Positions 45,151-55,984 of a DNA stretch of 64,000 bases are shown piece after piece. The number at the start of each line of letters is the position of its first letter. Within the stretch, counting starts at the first letter, position 1. The notes under the pieces were generated by a model. That model saw only the letters and a program-made list of their open reading frames with translations. It did not search any database and was not told the DNA's origin. The DNA is from Chlamydomonas reinhardtii (Eukaryota > Chlorophyta > Chlorophyceae > Chlamydomonadales > Chlamydomonadaceae). The DNA is taken from contig NC_057012.1 in the NCBI RefSeq assembly GCF_000002595.2, positions 6,112,550-6,176,549 of the forward strand, in the 5' to 3' direction. Position numbers and translations under genes: made by a program.

Positions 45151-46366
45151 ATCATTCGAGCGTGGGGCAGGGCGTGCTTCGTACAGCACTGGGTGTGTGC
45201 AGTATGGCTAGAGTCCACCAAATGTGGTGCAGGCTGGGCGGGCGGCATTGCCTGGGCAGGGCGGTGGCTGGAGCCGCACACGCTCGCTCCCCACCCCCTG
45301 CCCCACGCTCGAATGATCCCACCCAGCCAGAGCACGGTGCATCCAATCCACCACGGTCCTTCTCATGCTCCGTACAGCACTGGGCGTGTGCAGTATGGCT
45401 GGAGTCCACCAAATGTGGTGCAGGCTGGGCGGGCGGCATTGCCTGGGCAGGGGGGGTGTCTGGGGCCGCACACGTCGCTCCCCACCCCCTGCCCCACGCT
45501 CGCATGGCTCGCCCCGCATTGACCCCGACGTAGCTTTTCGTGTGCCCGGTATCGTCCCCCAACTGCAAGCGAACACTCCCAAGTGAGAGCTGCAGCATCA
45601 ATTGAGCCTGCCGAGGAGGGTTGGCGTGCCCCCGTTCAGAGTCGCTGCTCCCCCTGCTGTCTGGTCGCTACCCCCTCCCACCCCCCAGCTTTGCCTCCCG
45701 CCGGCCTGCCGCCCTGCCGCCCACCCCCGCGCATCTGCCTCCCACGGCAATACCCATTACGTTTCGCTGGCAGCGAGGAAAGCACCGCTCGCACCAAGGG
45801 CCACCGCCCAAGCGCTAGTGATCGGGGTCCCCGCAAAAGTTGAGCTGCCATAGCATCCCCAAAGCTGCAAACAATACATAACGATGCTTATGTATATCAA
45901 CTGCATCGACAGCTGCCCTGTATCTGGTGCCAGCGAGCTGCACTGCCCGCGAGATGTCCCCGGAATGTTGTCGGGGCCAGCTGTCGCACCGGCCTGGAGT
46001 GACAATACTGTAATTTAGCATTAGTATAGTTGATTGTTATGTTACGTGGTTATATGACAACCAAAGCCCACTGGCCCAGTGGGTTTGCTGTCCACTGGCT
46101 TAGTGGGCCGGATGGTGACGATGAGCTGAGCTAATTCATAGAACACGCGTTTCGTCACTTGCTAGTCGGAAGGAGGCCAGTTGTTCATACATGCAGTATT
46201 TTGGCGGCAACGACTCCAATCATGCTAGGGTACAGCAAATCAGCTTGCCAGGTTTTCTCTGATGCGCCGGATCGGCTGCATGGGCACCGGTTTTTGCCGT
46301 TTGGGCGTGTCCGGGCTTGCGAATCAATTTTAAGCAAGCAATTGGCATTGCGAAGAATGAGTTGAA

Positions 46367-49300
46367 ATGGCACCAAAGCCACTCAGACACCCAACGCGCA
46401 AAGAAGCAGTGACCTTGCCCCAGACTGCACGATTCACCTATCTTTCTCAAGTATCGCAACTATTGACCAATGAAGGTCATTTGGACGATGCAGCTTACTT
46501 TGGAGCGCAGGCTCTGAAGGTGAGGGCAAATCGTGCGATGCGTGCCCTGCAGCTTCTATGCATACAAGGGCGTTGGTATGTATTAAGTGACATGTCAGCC
46601 CTAAATATGCCGACAGCGCTCATTGTATGCATTGATAGCGCTTCCCGGACCCATGTCAGCCGCCGAATCGACCTGTTTCTTTCATGTGGACCACTGTTTT
46701 GCATGCGTGTGCAGGCTGCTGATGCTCAGGGGGCCGTAGTGCCGCGCCGGAGCGCGCTGCTGCACTGCGAGGGCTGCGGCGTGTTCCTGTCCCCCGCCTC
46801 CTGCGCCGGGTGAGCCGACCACCATTCACGACGTCGGTGCAACTGGCTTAAGGGCGGCCTGGGACTTTGCCTTCGATGGAGACGCGGGGCAAAAGCGTGG
46901 TGCGATGAACTAGGATAGCATGCGCACCTAGGTGGCCTGTGCACTCCAGACCTTGGTCACGGCGCTGACGGGTAGTGGCGCCCGTTTGGCAGCAACGTGT
47001 CAGGCCCGAACCTGAACTCCTTTTACTTCTGTTCCAACCCACAGGGTTGAGTGCGTAGAGCTAAGCCAGCGCAGAAAACGCCGCGCCACGATGGCGGCGG
47101 CCGCGGCGGGCGGCGGGCTGGGCGGGGGCGGCGGGCCGGCGGGCCGGGCCGGCAATGTGGTAGCTGTGGTGCGCGTGTGTAAGGTGCGGGGTGCAGGGTG
47201 CGGAGGAAGGACCGGGCGCAAGGCACGCAGTGCAAGGCTTGGTCCGGATGGCAACGCGTGGCGTTTCGTCGTGTCGTGTATTATATGATGTGGCGTCGCT
47301 GGGGCGCGACTGCGGCATAAGTGCCGGGGCACAGTGGGGAAGCCATCGCACACACGGGTAGGTTGCCTTGCCCTTACAGCCTGCCTGACTGCTCCTAGGC
47401 CCGACTGCGCCAGGCTGCGCCTGGCCTGGCCCTACCCTGGTCATGAGCAGTACGGTGCTCGTATTGGCGTTGCATGCAGGTGTGCGGCCACCGCAACGCG
47501 CAGCCGTTCGCCGCAGTCAAGGCCGCGCAGCAGGTTGCAGAGGCCGAGGCGCGCGCAGTACTGGAGCACCAGCAGCGACAGGGGCAGCAGCAGGGGCAGC
47601 CGGGACAGGGGCAGCAGCAGCAGCAGCAGCCGGGACAGGCGAGCGGGCAGGGGCAGCGGCAGTCTGCACCGGCTGACGCGGCTGACGCGCCTGACGCGGA
47701 GGGCGGGGGTCACGGCGGCAACGGCGGGACAGGGCCTTCAGCAGCACCCTCCGCGACGGCGCCCGGTCTAGCCCCTGTCTCGGATCTGATGACACCAGCC
47801 GCGGAGGCTGCTCCGCCGCGACCGGTGGCGCCGGTGGCGGCGTCGGCGGTAGCGGCGGCGGTCAGGTCGGATGATGGCGCGCCCAGCAGCAGTGGCGGCC
47901 GAGGCGACGTCGAGCTGCAGGGCGGCGCGCAACAGCCGGCCCAGGCACGGCATCCGGCAGTGGCTGCGGCAGAGGCGGATGATGCAGCAGCCCGTGCAGG
48001 GGCAGAGGCGACAGCAGCAGGAGCAAATCGCCCGTCCGCGCTCGAGCCGCTACTGCCAGTGGACCATGGCGCAGGCGATAAAATTGAGGATAAGGAAGAG
48101 GATGGCGAGAAGGACGAGGACGAGGAGGCCGAGGAGGAGGAAGCGGCGGAGGAGGAGGACGAGGAGGAGCGGCTGGATGCTGGGGCTGAAGTTACGGTGG
48201 CTGCCGGGGCGGCAGCGGGGCAGCAGCCTCGTCCAGAGGTCATTGGCGAGGAGGGCCCGTCGCACCACCACCAGCAGCAGCAGCAGCCGCCACCCGCACC
48301 GTTTGAGGAGGACGAGAGCATGTCTTCTGAGGATGAGGAAGTCGAGGAGGGCGGGAGAGGGGAAGTATCAGGGCGGGGTAGCCAAGAAGGCGGTACGGAG
48401 CCGCCGGCTGGGGCTGCGGCGGTGGCAGTGGCGCATCAGCCGGGGAGGCATTTGGGAGAACAGGAAGAGCAGCAGCAGCAGCAGCCGCAGCAGCAGCCCC
48501 AGCCAGCTGCTAAGCGCCGCAGGCTTGACAGCCACACAGCCACCGCAGCCGCAGCTACCGGAGCCGCCGGTGCCGCCACCGCCGGAGCTGCGGAGATTGC
48601 TGCTGCTGCGTCTCCGCCCGCGGCATGGCGGCCGCTTGCCGCCCCCGAGCCGCGGCCGCTGGAGGCGCCGCCGGCGGCGCTGCTATCGCGGGCGAAGCAG
48701 CAGCAAAAGAAGCAGGAGTCGCAGCAACCGGCGCAGGCGCAGGTGCACAAGCACACGCGGCACGAGCAGATGCAGGTGCAGCCTGTGGGGCAGCTGCCGG
48801 CGCCGGATGGGCCGCTGGCAGGCAGCAGCGGGCGGCCTGGGGCCACCGCAGCCGCAGCCACGGCTCACCCCGCCTGGCTGCCGGCCGGCCACGTGGTGGC
48901 CTCCGCCATCCTGCCGCGGCTGCCCGTGGAGCGAGCGGACGGCGTGCTGGTGTACGAGGCGCCGTACGCGCCGGTGGGTGGCTGGGAGGGCTGGGAGGGC
49001 TGGGAGGGCTGGGAGGGCTGGGAGGGCTGGGAGGGCTGGGAGGGCTGGGAGGGCTGGGAGGGCTGGGAGGGCTGGGAGGGCTGGGAGGGCTGGGAGGGCT
49101 GGGAGGGCTGGGAGGGCTGGGAGGGCTGGGAGGGCTGGGAGGGCTGGGAGGGCTGGGAGGGCTGGGAGGGCTGGGAGGGCTGGGAGGGCTNNNNNNNNNN
49201 NNNNNNNNNNNNNNNNNNNNNNNNNNNNNNNNNNNNNNNNNNNNNNNNNNNNNNNNNNNNNNNNNNNNNNNNNNNNNNNNNNNNNNNNNNTCTGGGAGGT

Positions 49301-51230
49301 CTGGGAGGTCTGGGAGGTCTGGGAGGGCTGGGAGGTCTGGGAGGTCTGGGAGGGCTGGGAGGTCTGGGAGGGCTGGGAGGGCTGGGAGGGCTGGGAGGGC
49401 TGGGAGGGCTGGGAGGGCTGGGAGGGCTGGGAGGGCTGGGAGGGCTGGGAGGGCTGGGAGGGCTGGGAGGGCTGGGAGGGCTGGGAGGGCAGGGAGGGCA
49501 GGGAGGGCTGGGAGGGCTGGGAGGGCTGGGAGGGCAGGGAGGGCTGGGAGGGCAGGGAGGGCTGGGAGGGCTGGGAGGGCGGGCTGGGAGGTAGAGAGGT
49601 AGGGAGGGCTGGGAGGGCTGGGAGGGCTGGGAGGGCTGGGAGGGCTGGGAGGGCTGGGAGGGCAGGGAGGGCTGGGAGGGCTGGGAGGGCGGGAGGGAGG
49701 GCTGGGAGGGAGGATTGGGCGCGGCGAGGATGGGAATTGGGACTCGGGAGTGGCGGGTGTGTGCGTCACTGTGAGGCATTGTGCATTCGCACCGTGAGGC
49801 ACTCGTGTCATCTACCTGTGCAACCGCCGCCCCTGTCCGCCCGCCTCCCCCTCTCGGGTCAACGCTGCGCCCTCCTGTCCACCCGCTTTCGCTTCCGCTG
49901 CCCCTGCCGCTAACCCCTTCCGCTGCCCCTGCCGCTAACCCCTTCCGCTGCCCCTGCCGCTAACCCCTTCCGCTGCCCCCTGGTGCAGGGCATGTTTGAC
50001 CTGCGGCCGGTGATCGAGCCGCAGTGGCCGCGCCTGCTGCACCAGCCGCGACTGCGCCGCCGCGTGCTCAAGGACCGCGCGCTGTGGGCCGCGCACGCCG
50101 CGCGCTTCGGCCCGCCGGCGCCGCCGCCGCCGCGGCGCTCAGCAGAGCCTCCCGGGCGCAGGCAGAAGGAGCGCAGGCAGGAAGCCAGGCAGGGACGGCG
50201 GCAGGAGGTGGCGGGGGTTGTGTGGGAGGAGGGGGGCGACGAGGAGCAGGAGGAGGGTGCCTGTGCGCTGCCGGGCTGGGGCGTCGGGGACGGCGAGGAC
50301 TGGGGCCCTGATGAGGGCGAGGACGAGGACGTGGACGAGGAGGACGCCGAGGAGTACGACGGGCGCGACGACGCAGAAGGTGATCAGGACGATTCAGAGG
50401 AGGCCATGGATGAGGCGGAGGTGCGGCGGCTGCGGCGGCAGCTGCTCGGCGAGGGCGCAGGGGACGGGGGCGGCTCCGATGAAGAGGATGAGGAGGAGGA
50501 GGAAGACGCGGAGGGCAGCGAGGAGGAAGAGGAGGAGGAGGAGGAGGAGGAGGAAGGGCGTGGCAGCCGACCGCTGGAGTGGCCGGCTGCAGCGCGCGGC
50601 GGCCGCGGGCGATCGGCTGGCGCACAGCGGCAGTCGCATCAGCCGGTTAAGCCACCATCCACGACATCATCCGCAAAACAACTTGTACGACAGGAGCAGC
50701 AGAAGCAGAAGCTGCCACGACCGTTGGCGGCAGCAGCGGGAGCCCCAGCGGCGGCGGCGACGCCGGCAATGGCTGCGCAGGCACGGCTGCCGGCGGCGTT
50801 GAGGGCGATGCAGGCTGCGGGCTGGCCGGCGGGAGGCGGGTCCGAGGACGAGGATGACGAGGGCGACAGGGGCCAGCAGCAGCTGAGGCGGCCCAAGCAG
50901 GAGCGACACCAGGCGCGCGCACAGACGCAGCCGCAAAAGCACAAGCAGAGGCATAAGCAGGCCAGTCGCGCTGCATCAGCTGCGGATCGCGAGGGCACAT
51001 CGGCGGCTGCAGGCCCTTCTGCTGCGGTTGTGCGGGCTGCTGTGCCTCGGGACGGCAAGATAGCGCCGGGTAGCAGCTCGGGCCTGAACCTGAATGCGCT
51101 GGCGCGGGCGACGCAGCCGCGACAGCCGCAGGTGGCGACGGTGGCGGTGGCCGCGACGCAGGCAAAGAAGCGAAAGCCACAGCCGCAACATGAGCACCCG
51201 TCGCCTGGCAAGGTCCGCCGGCGAGTATAG
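46367..51230 (+). CDS. RPR2: RNase P/MRP subunit of the RPR2/RPP21 family with a very long low-complexity tail
   Basis: Five exons: 46367-46519, 46715-46809, 47045-47168, 47480-48973 and 49989-51230, giving 1035 aa by this model. Residues 1-150 match the RPR2/RPP21 subunit of nuclear RNase P, which removes tRNA 5' leaders: FTYLSQVSQLLTNEG, a basic start, a zinc-ribbon half CEGCGVFLSPASC, a basic helix SQRRKRRA and a closing VCGHRNAQPF (Cys-x-His). RPP21 is usually about 150-200 aa. Here the frame runs on for almost 900 residues of Gln-, Ala-, Glu- and Pro-rich sequence with acidic blocks and a basic C-terminus (QAKKRKPQ, GKVRRRV) that would serve as a nuclear signal. The fourth intron consists of a 9-bp minisatellite with an assembly gap plus a 25-bp repeat. 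The exon 4 to 5 join is in phase (GCGCCG|GTGGGT to CAG|GGCATG), but the tail could belong to a second gene. Confidence 0.7.
48980..49710. repeat. GGCTGGGAG 9-bp minisatellite with a 100-N gap
   Basis: About 23 near-perfect units occur before the gap (48980-49190) and about 45 more variable units after it (GGTCTGGGA, GGGCAGGGA variants). It lies in the proposed last intron of the RPR2 gene. The 9-bp period lacks stops, so reading frames stay open across it in several frames on both strands; these are not evidence of coding. The true length is unknown because of the gap. Confidence 0.97.
49191..49290. other. Assembly gap (100 N)
   Basis: Exactly 100 N occur inside the 9-bp minisatellite, as expected from repeat collapse. 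Confidence 0.99.
49892..49978. repeat. 25-bp tandem repeat next to the last RPR2 acceptor
   Basis: There are 3.5 perfect copies of a 25-bp unit containing TTCCGCTGCCCCTGCCGCTA (49892-49916, 49917-49941, 49942-49966, partial to 49978). It forms a pyrimidine-rich tract ending 10 bp before the exon. Confidence 0.95.
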
Positions 51231-52060
51231 CTTGTTAAAGCAATGTGTGACAACGGAAAGGAAATAGGCATGAGGGTAGCTGTCGTTGGGACTGTGACCG
51301 TCAAGGCTCTGTGTGCTGGAAGAAGGGATTTAGCAGGGACAATGGGTGTTGCTTGATCTGTAATGTCTTGCATAACGATTGTTTCGACGATGTGTGAGGA
51401 GAGGGGTGTTGCGCGGTTGTGCGCTGGCCCTCGCTGGCTGTCGGGGACGTGCCAGAAGCGGGGTGTCTGTCAGCGGCCCCTTCGGCATGCGCACGATCGT
51501 GCACATCGAGCGCCCGGCACAATCCTAGTTATATTCATAGAAGGTGGGGGTTTTAGAAGTGGCGAGCACGCAGGGAGAGAGAGTTCGCGCCCCGAAGCGC
51601 CCTGTCAAGTCAGGAAGGGGCAGAACCAAAACCTCCAACGCCCGTTTTGGTACCAGGGTTAAAGCGAGGCAGGTGTAACAGAAGTCAGGCTCCAGTAGAT
51701 TCTGTTTTTAATTGCGCTGGCATATCAGAGTCCTGCCCGACGCCGCTCCGTCATACAGTTTTTTCTGCCTGCTCAATCTTCAGCCCTTGGCATACAGAGC
51801 GAGGTACAACAAGTCGAACTTGCACGTTATTAGTCTGTCTGATTAAATAGAGCTTGTTGCACGGTTTAGGGCTCTTGTGCTTGACTTCTCGTCTCCCGCT
51901 TTCAGCGGTGACTTTGCAGTGGCCAGCAGCTTTCAAGCTCCAAACCATAAGCATCATAAACTAACCTTCGGTCAACTCACGTCGAGCGCGCGATTCCGCC
52001 CCTCGCGCTTACCAAACTTGCTAAATCGTCGGATTATCTACGGATTAAGGCAGAGCTAAG
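51231..52060. other. RPR2 3' UTR and CAH8 promoter
   Basis: These 830 bp lie between two plus-strand genes. TGTAA lies at 51359-51363, and again at about 51672. The stretch before the CAH8 start (about 51700-52060) is AT-richer than average, as expected for a promoter. No other gene is recognised. Confidence 0.5.
51359..51363 (+). other. Candidate poly(A) signal TGTAA for the RPR2-like gene
   Basis: It lies 129 nt past the stop codon on the plus strand. Confidence 0.5.
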
Positions 52061-52833
52061 ATGGCACCGTCGTCTGAGGATGTCGCCGTCAGCGGCGGTG
52101 GCTCGCAGGAGCTGAGCAACTCATCGCCCACGAGCAGCTCATCAGGTGGAGCGGGCGTGCTGGGAGAGCGTGACCACTTCTCAAAGCTGCTCCAGAATAA
52201 CAGGTGCGCGGTTGACGCGCTCGCGTTCTTCGCACCGTGACCGGTTAAGTTGGTCACGCCCTGCTGCCCTGCTGGCCTCGACGGCTGCCGGCTGGCACTG
52301 CTTCCCAAGCCGCCGCGACAGCGCATGGCAGCTGCCTCCCTCCACTGTAGCAGTACACAGTCACATGGCGTCAGCTTGGTAGCAAGCGGGGCTGTTTTGC
52401 GGGGGGGGGGGTCTCAGGGGCTACGGCCGTGGCACGGCGCCCGGCCCTGCATGCGGACCTGTGCGTTCCTGAACCTATTTCGACACGCGCGCGGACCCTG
52501 CACGGCTGTAGCCAACCGGTGGGACGTGTGCCCCCTCGCCAACCACCTTACCTGCGCCAGCAACCCGCTTCGCTACGTACTAGTTGTATTGAAGTGCAAA
52601 AGGGGCCCGCGGAGTCGCTTGTTTTGCAGTCCGCCCCGGCCAGCCAGGCGGTCTGCCACGAACTACCGTATATGGCGCACCCACCGACCTCACAGCTCTG
52701 CCCCAAACTCACAGACCAACACCTTCTCAAGCAGTAATTCCACCGGCCTACCATCCACGGCCGCCTCCAACCATTCCCAAGAATCCCAACCCATCCAACT
52801 CATCCCCATCCCTGCCCTACACAAAGACATACG

Positions 52834-52893
<60 letters not shown>

Positions 52894-55800
52894 CCAACCT
52901 CACAGGGAGTGGTGCAAGGCGCGCCTGGCCGCGGACCCCAAGTTCTTCGAGCGGCTTTGTGAGCAGCAGAACCCCGAGTACCTGTGGATTGGCTGCAGCG
53001 ACTCCCGCGTGCCGGTGGGTGCGTGGTGCTGGTGGTGGTGGATTGGTGGTGGGGATGGAGAGGATGGAGGGCAGTGGGCAGTGGAGGCTACAAGAGCCCA
53101 ACCCAGCGTGCGCAGAGAGGGCTGCTGAACCTGGCGCTCACCGTAGGCCGTCTGGGCGGGGGTGTGGGCAAGGTAGCTGCCGCGAGACGGGCGCCGCCCC
53201 GGTCGAGCTCTAGGCATAGCGCGCGGGCCCCAACACACACGCGGGCCCCACTGGCGCGACGCAGCACTGCTATTCGCCTGCGACACGGAAGACCAGCGGG
53301 GGCATTGGGTGGTGCAACGCGGCGGAGTCGGAGGGCGCTGTGGCGCCGTGCGGATGTACCGTACCCAGTGCGGGCAACACGCCGCTGCCCAGCACCACCG
53401 GCCGCCTCGCCACCCTTTTGCTGCTGTCGGGACTTGCTGACTTGACTGTCCGTTTCCCGTCTTTGTAGTGTCGCATCCATCACCGCACCCCGACCCGCAC
53501 CCCACTGGCTATGCCTTCACTTCAAATAATCATGAATAATAATCATGAATGTAACCCCAACCCCAAATTCAACCCCACAGGCCAACCAGATCCTGGGCCT
53601 GCAGCCCGGCGAGGTGTTTGTGCAGCGCAATGTGGGCAACCAGGCCACCCACACCGACCTCAACGTGATGAGCTGCCTGGAGTACTCGGTCAAGGAGCTC
53701 AAGGTGGGGGCTCGGGGGTAACGATCCTGACTTGTTAAGGAAATGGTAGACGGTAGGCAAGGGGGGGTTGAACAAGGCGGTGCAGCGTGTGTGTGTTTTC
53801 AGGGGTGTTTTTTTACCTTTCCCAGCAAAAGAAACCAGCGGAGGCGGGGGTGGGGTGGAAGCGAAACAGGAAACGGTAGCCGTCCATGATACAGACGGGC
53901 GTGGGCAATGAAGACAAAGAGGGGTCGAAGCCACCGGACTGGCCACGGCCCACGGGGCACGCCCGGGGCACGCACGTGTGTTGCCGGCCTGCGCCTGCCT
54001 GCCCACCCTGCCCCTATGTCCCGTATTGCCTCTCATGCCGTGCTCCCTTCCATACTTTCATCCCGCACTTCCTCCCGTACCTCCATTTCAGGTGAAGAAC
54101 GTGATCGTGTGCGGGCACTACGGCTGCGGCGCCGTCAAGGCCGCCCTCAAGCTGCCCAGCAAGACAACCAACCTGGTCAACTGCTGGATCTCGGGTGGGT
54201 GGGTGGTTGGGTGGTTGCAGGTGGGGGTGGGGGTTAGGGTGTGAGTTAGGAAAACAGGAAAGGCCGGACACTGCGAATGACACTATGTGACACTGACGCA
54301 AGCAGGGTTTTCGTGTTGGGGGGTCTCACCGTTGCCCAGTAGTTAAACCAGGGACTCGAGGGCGTCATTCCCCTAACAAACAAACATGCACACGCACATT
54401 CCCACACACATTCCTATCACCCCACCCTCAGACATCCGCGAGTGCCGCAACCAGCACCGTGCGGAGCTGATGCAGCTGGATGACCACCAGGCGCAGGTGG
54501 GGGGTTTGGTACTGGGAGGGGCTGGGGGTGTGGGCACCAACACACACACACACACACATTCTCTCTCTCTTGCTTATACCGTTCCTTGCGCTCTTTAACA
54601 CACACACACTCTCCCTCTCTCTTGCATACCGTGCAGGTGGACCGGCTGTGTGAGCTCAACGTGCTGCGCCAGGCGTTCCACGTGGCCACCAGCCCCGTGG
54701 TGCAGGCGGCGTGGGACCGGGGACAGGAGCTGCACCTGTACGGCGTGGTGAGGGGGGGCGGGGGATCGGGGGGGCCAGGGGGTTAACTCTGAACATATCC
54801 AATAAGGAAACAGTAGCTCTGCAAGGGGAAGCTGCAGCCGCATCTGCGAGCTAATGTACGTCACCAGGGGGGGGGGGCAGGGGATCAGGGGCGGGAGGGG
54901 GGGGAGGGGTTCGGGATGGGTTCTGGGGGAGGGATGGACGGAGGATGCCCGCCCATGCAAAAGGCGGGAGTAAGACCAAAGCACGGGGCCAAGTGGTCTG
55001 TGGCCCCGCGCTCCTGAAGCCTATCCGCACGTGCGCCACGTTCGCATACCCTCCCAAGACCACTCTACCACTTCCTTCACTAATCATGAATGTAACCCAT
55101 CCCCGCAGGTCTACAGCCTGAAGGACGGCCAGATTAAGAAGCTGGTGGGACCCATCTCAGGAAACGGTGAGTCGTCATTTGGTTGTCGTGCTGGTCTTGC
55201 CGTGTGCGCGCTTGTCGCGGCTCGTGATTAGGTGGTTGCTGTATTTGGGTGTGCCCAGTGGCGGGCGGGTTGTGGCTCAGCCGGACGCGTTGCGCGGTGC
55301 CCTCTGTGCCCCTCCGTGTGTGCCCCGACCTGGCCTTCAAGTCGGATGGTCGCGTGCCCGTCACTGCCCAGCCCACTCCATTCCCTCACACACGCGCGCG
55401 CACACACACACACGCGCGCACGCATACACTGACTCTTGTTTCCTTCCCTGCGCTCTCTCTCCCTCTCAAACACGCGCCAGGCGACTTCGAGTGTGACCAG
55501 GCCGACTTCGAGTCCCACGGCGCCACCTACGTGGCGGCGGCGGAGGCGGCCGCGGCGGCGGCGGTGGCGGAGGTGGGCGCGGGCGTGGGCAACCTCAACG
55601 TGGTGTCCGCCACACTGGACGGCCGCGTGTCCCTCAACGGCGTCACGCTCACCTCCGAGGCGAAGGAGGACGGCCGCAGTGAGTCTTGGGCTGGTTGGAG
55701 GGTTCGGCGTAACGGGTTTGGGGGTTTGGGTTTTGGGCCTGTTTGATGGAGGCGATGAAGGCGGGCCACAGTGCCTTTCTGCTCATCGCATTGCCCACAC

Positions 55801-55984
55801 TCGCAATTCACATCAAAGCCGACCAAATCCTCTGCTCGTACCAAACTCAACCCCACCAACAAACTGCTCACCCACCGCCGCACGTGGCGCAGGCTCCGCC
55901 GCCCAGGTGGACGCGCTGCGCGCCTACATCAACACCGCCAAGGTGAACAACCGCATCGCCGAGCACGTCAACGGCTGGCACTGA
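52061..55984 (+). CDS. CAH8: Beta-type carbonic anhydrase CAH8
   Basis: Nine exons: 52061-52203, 52906-53014, 53581-53703, 54092-54194, 54432-54496, 54637-54747, 55109-55166, 55481-55678 and 55893-55984, giving 333 aa, the length I recall for C. reinhardtii CAH8. It interconverts CO2 and bicarbonate. The beta-CA zinc site is intact: CSDSR (Cys78, Asp80, Arg82) and HYGCG (His134, Cys137). Other family marks are the REWCKARLAADPKFFERL helix, FVQRNVGNQATHTDLNVMSCLEYSV and LHLYGVVYSLKDGQIKKL. The first 40 residues are Ser/Gly-rich without a strong signal peptide. The C-terminal 100 residues extend beyond the usual fold, with an Ala-rich helix (YVAAAEAAAAAAVAEVGAG), and may mediate membrane association as reported for CAH7/CAH8. 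CAH7 is the closest alternative. Intron 1 contains a (CA)n tract. Confidence 0.92.
52836..52892. repeat. (CA)n microsatellite in CAH8 intron 1
   Basis: About 28 CA dinucleotides end roughly a dozen bases before the exon 2 acceptor, so they form part of the polypyrimidine region. Confidence 0.95.

Larger units (their letters stand above)
44118..46120. repeat. Second large inverted repeat (palindrome) centred on an assembly gap
   Basis: Positions x and 90238-x are reverse-complementary from 44118 to about 45050 and from about 45188 to 46120, so the arms are at least 0.93 kb and nearly identical. The outer ends read CGTCACCATCCGG and its complement. The inner part holds a tandem repeat of period 190 (GAGCGTGGGGCAGGG starts at 44738 and 44928). 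Just after the gap, a short direct-orientation piece (45151-45172) switches to the inverted orientation at about 45172. No coding family is recognised in the arms and no clear target-site duplication is seen. It may be a foldback-type element, a genuine palindrome or an assembly artefact. Confidence 0.9.

Noticed and set aside
44637-45601. Open frames across the N gap in the second palindrome
   Set aside because: They consist of translated tandem repeat and unknown bases, present symmetrically on both strands; no protein family is seen.
48555-49811. 418- and 304-codon minus-strand frames (SPPSPP, ALPALP repeats)
   Set aside because: They are reverse-strand shadows of the minisatellite and of the RPR2 coding exon.
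47474-49913. Very long open frames (about 680-706 codons) running through the minisatellite
   Set aside because: The 9-bp unit cannot generate stops, so frames stay open on both strands. A good donor precedes the array and an in-phase acceptor follows it; only the part up to 48973 is taken as coding.
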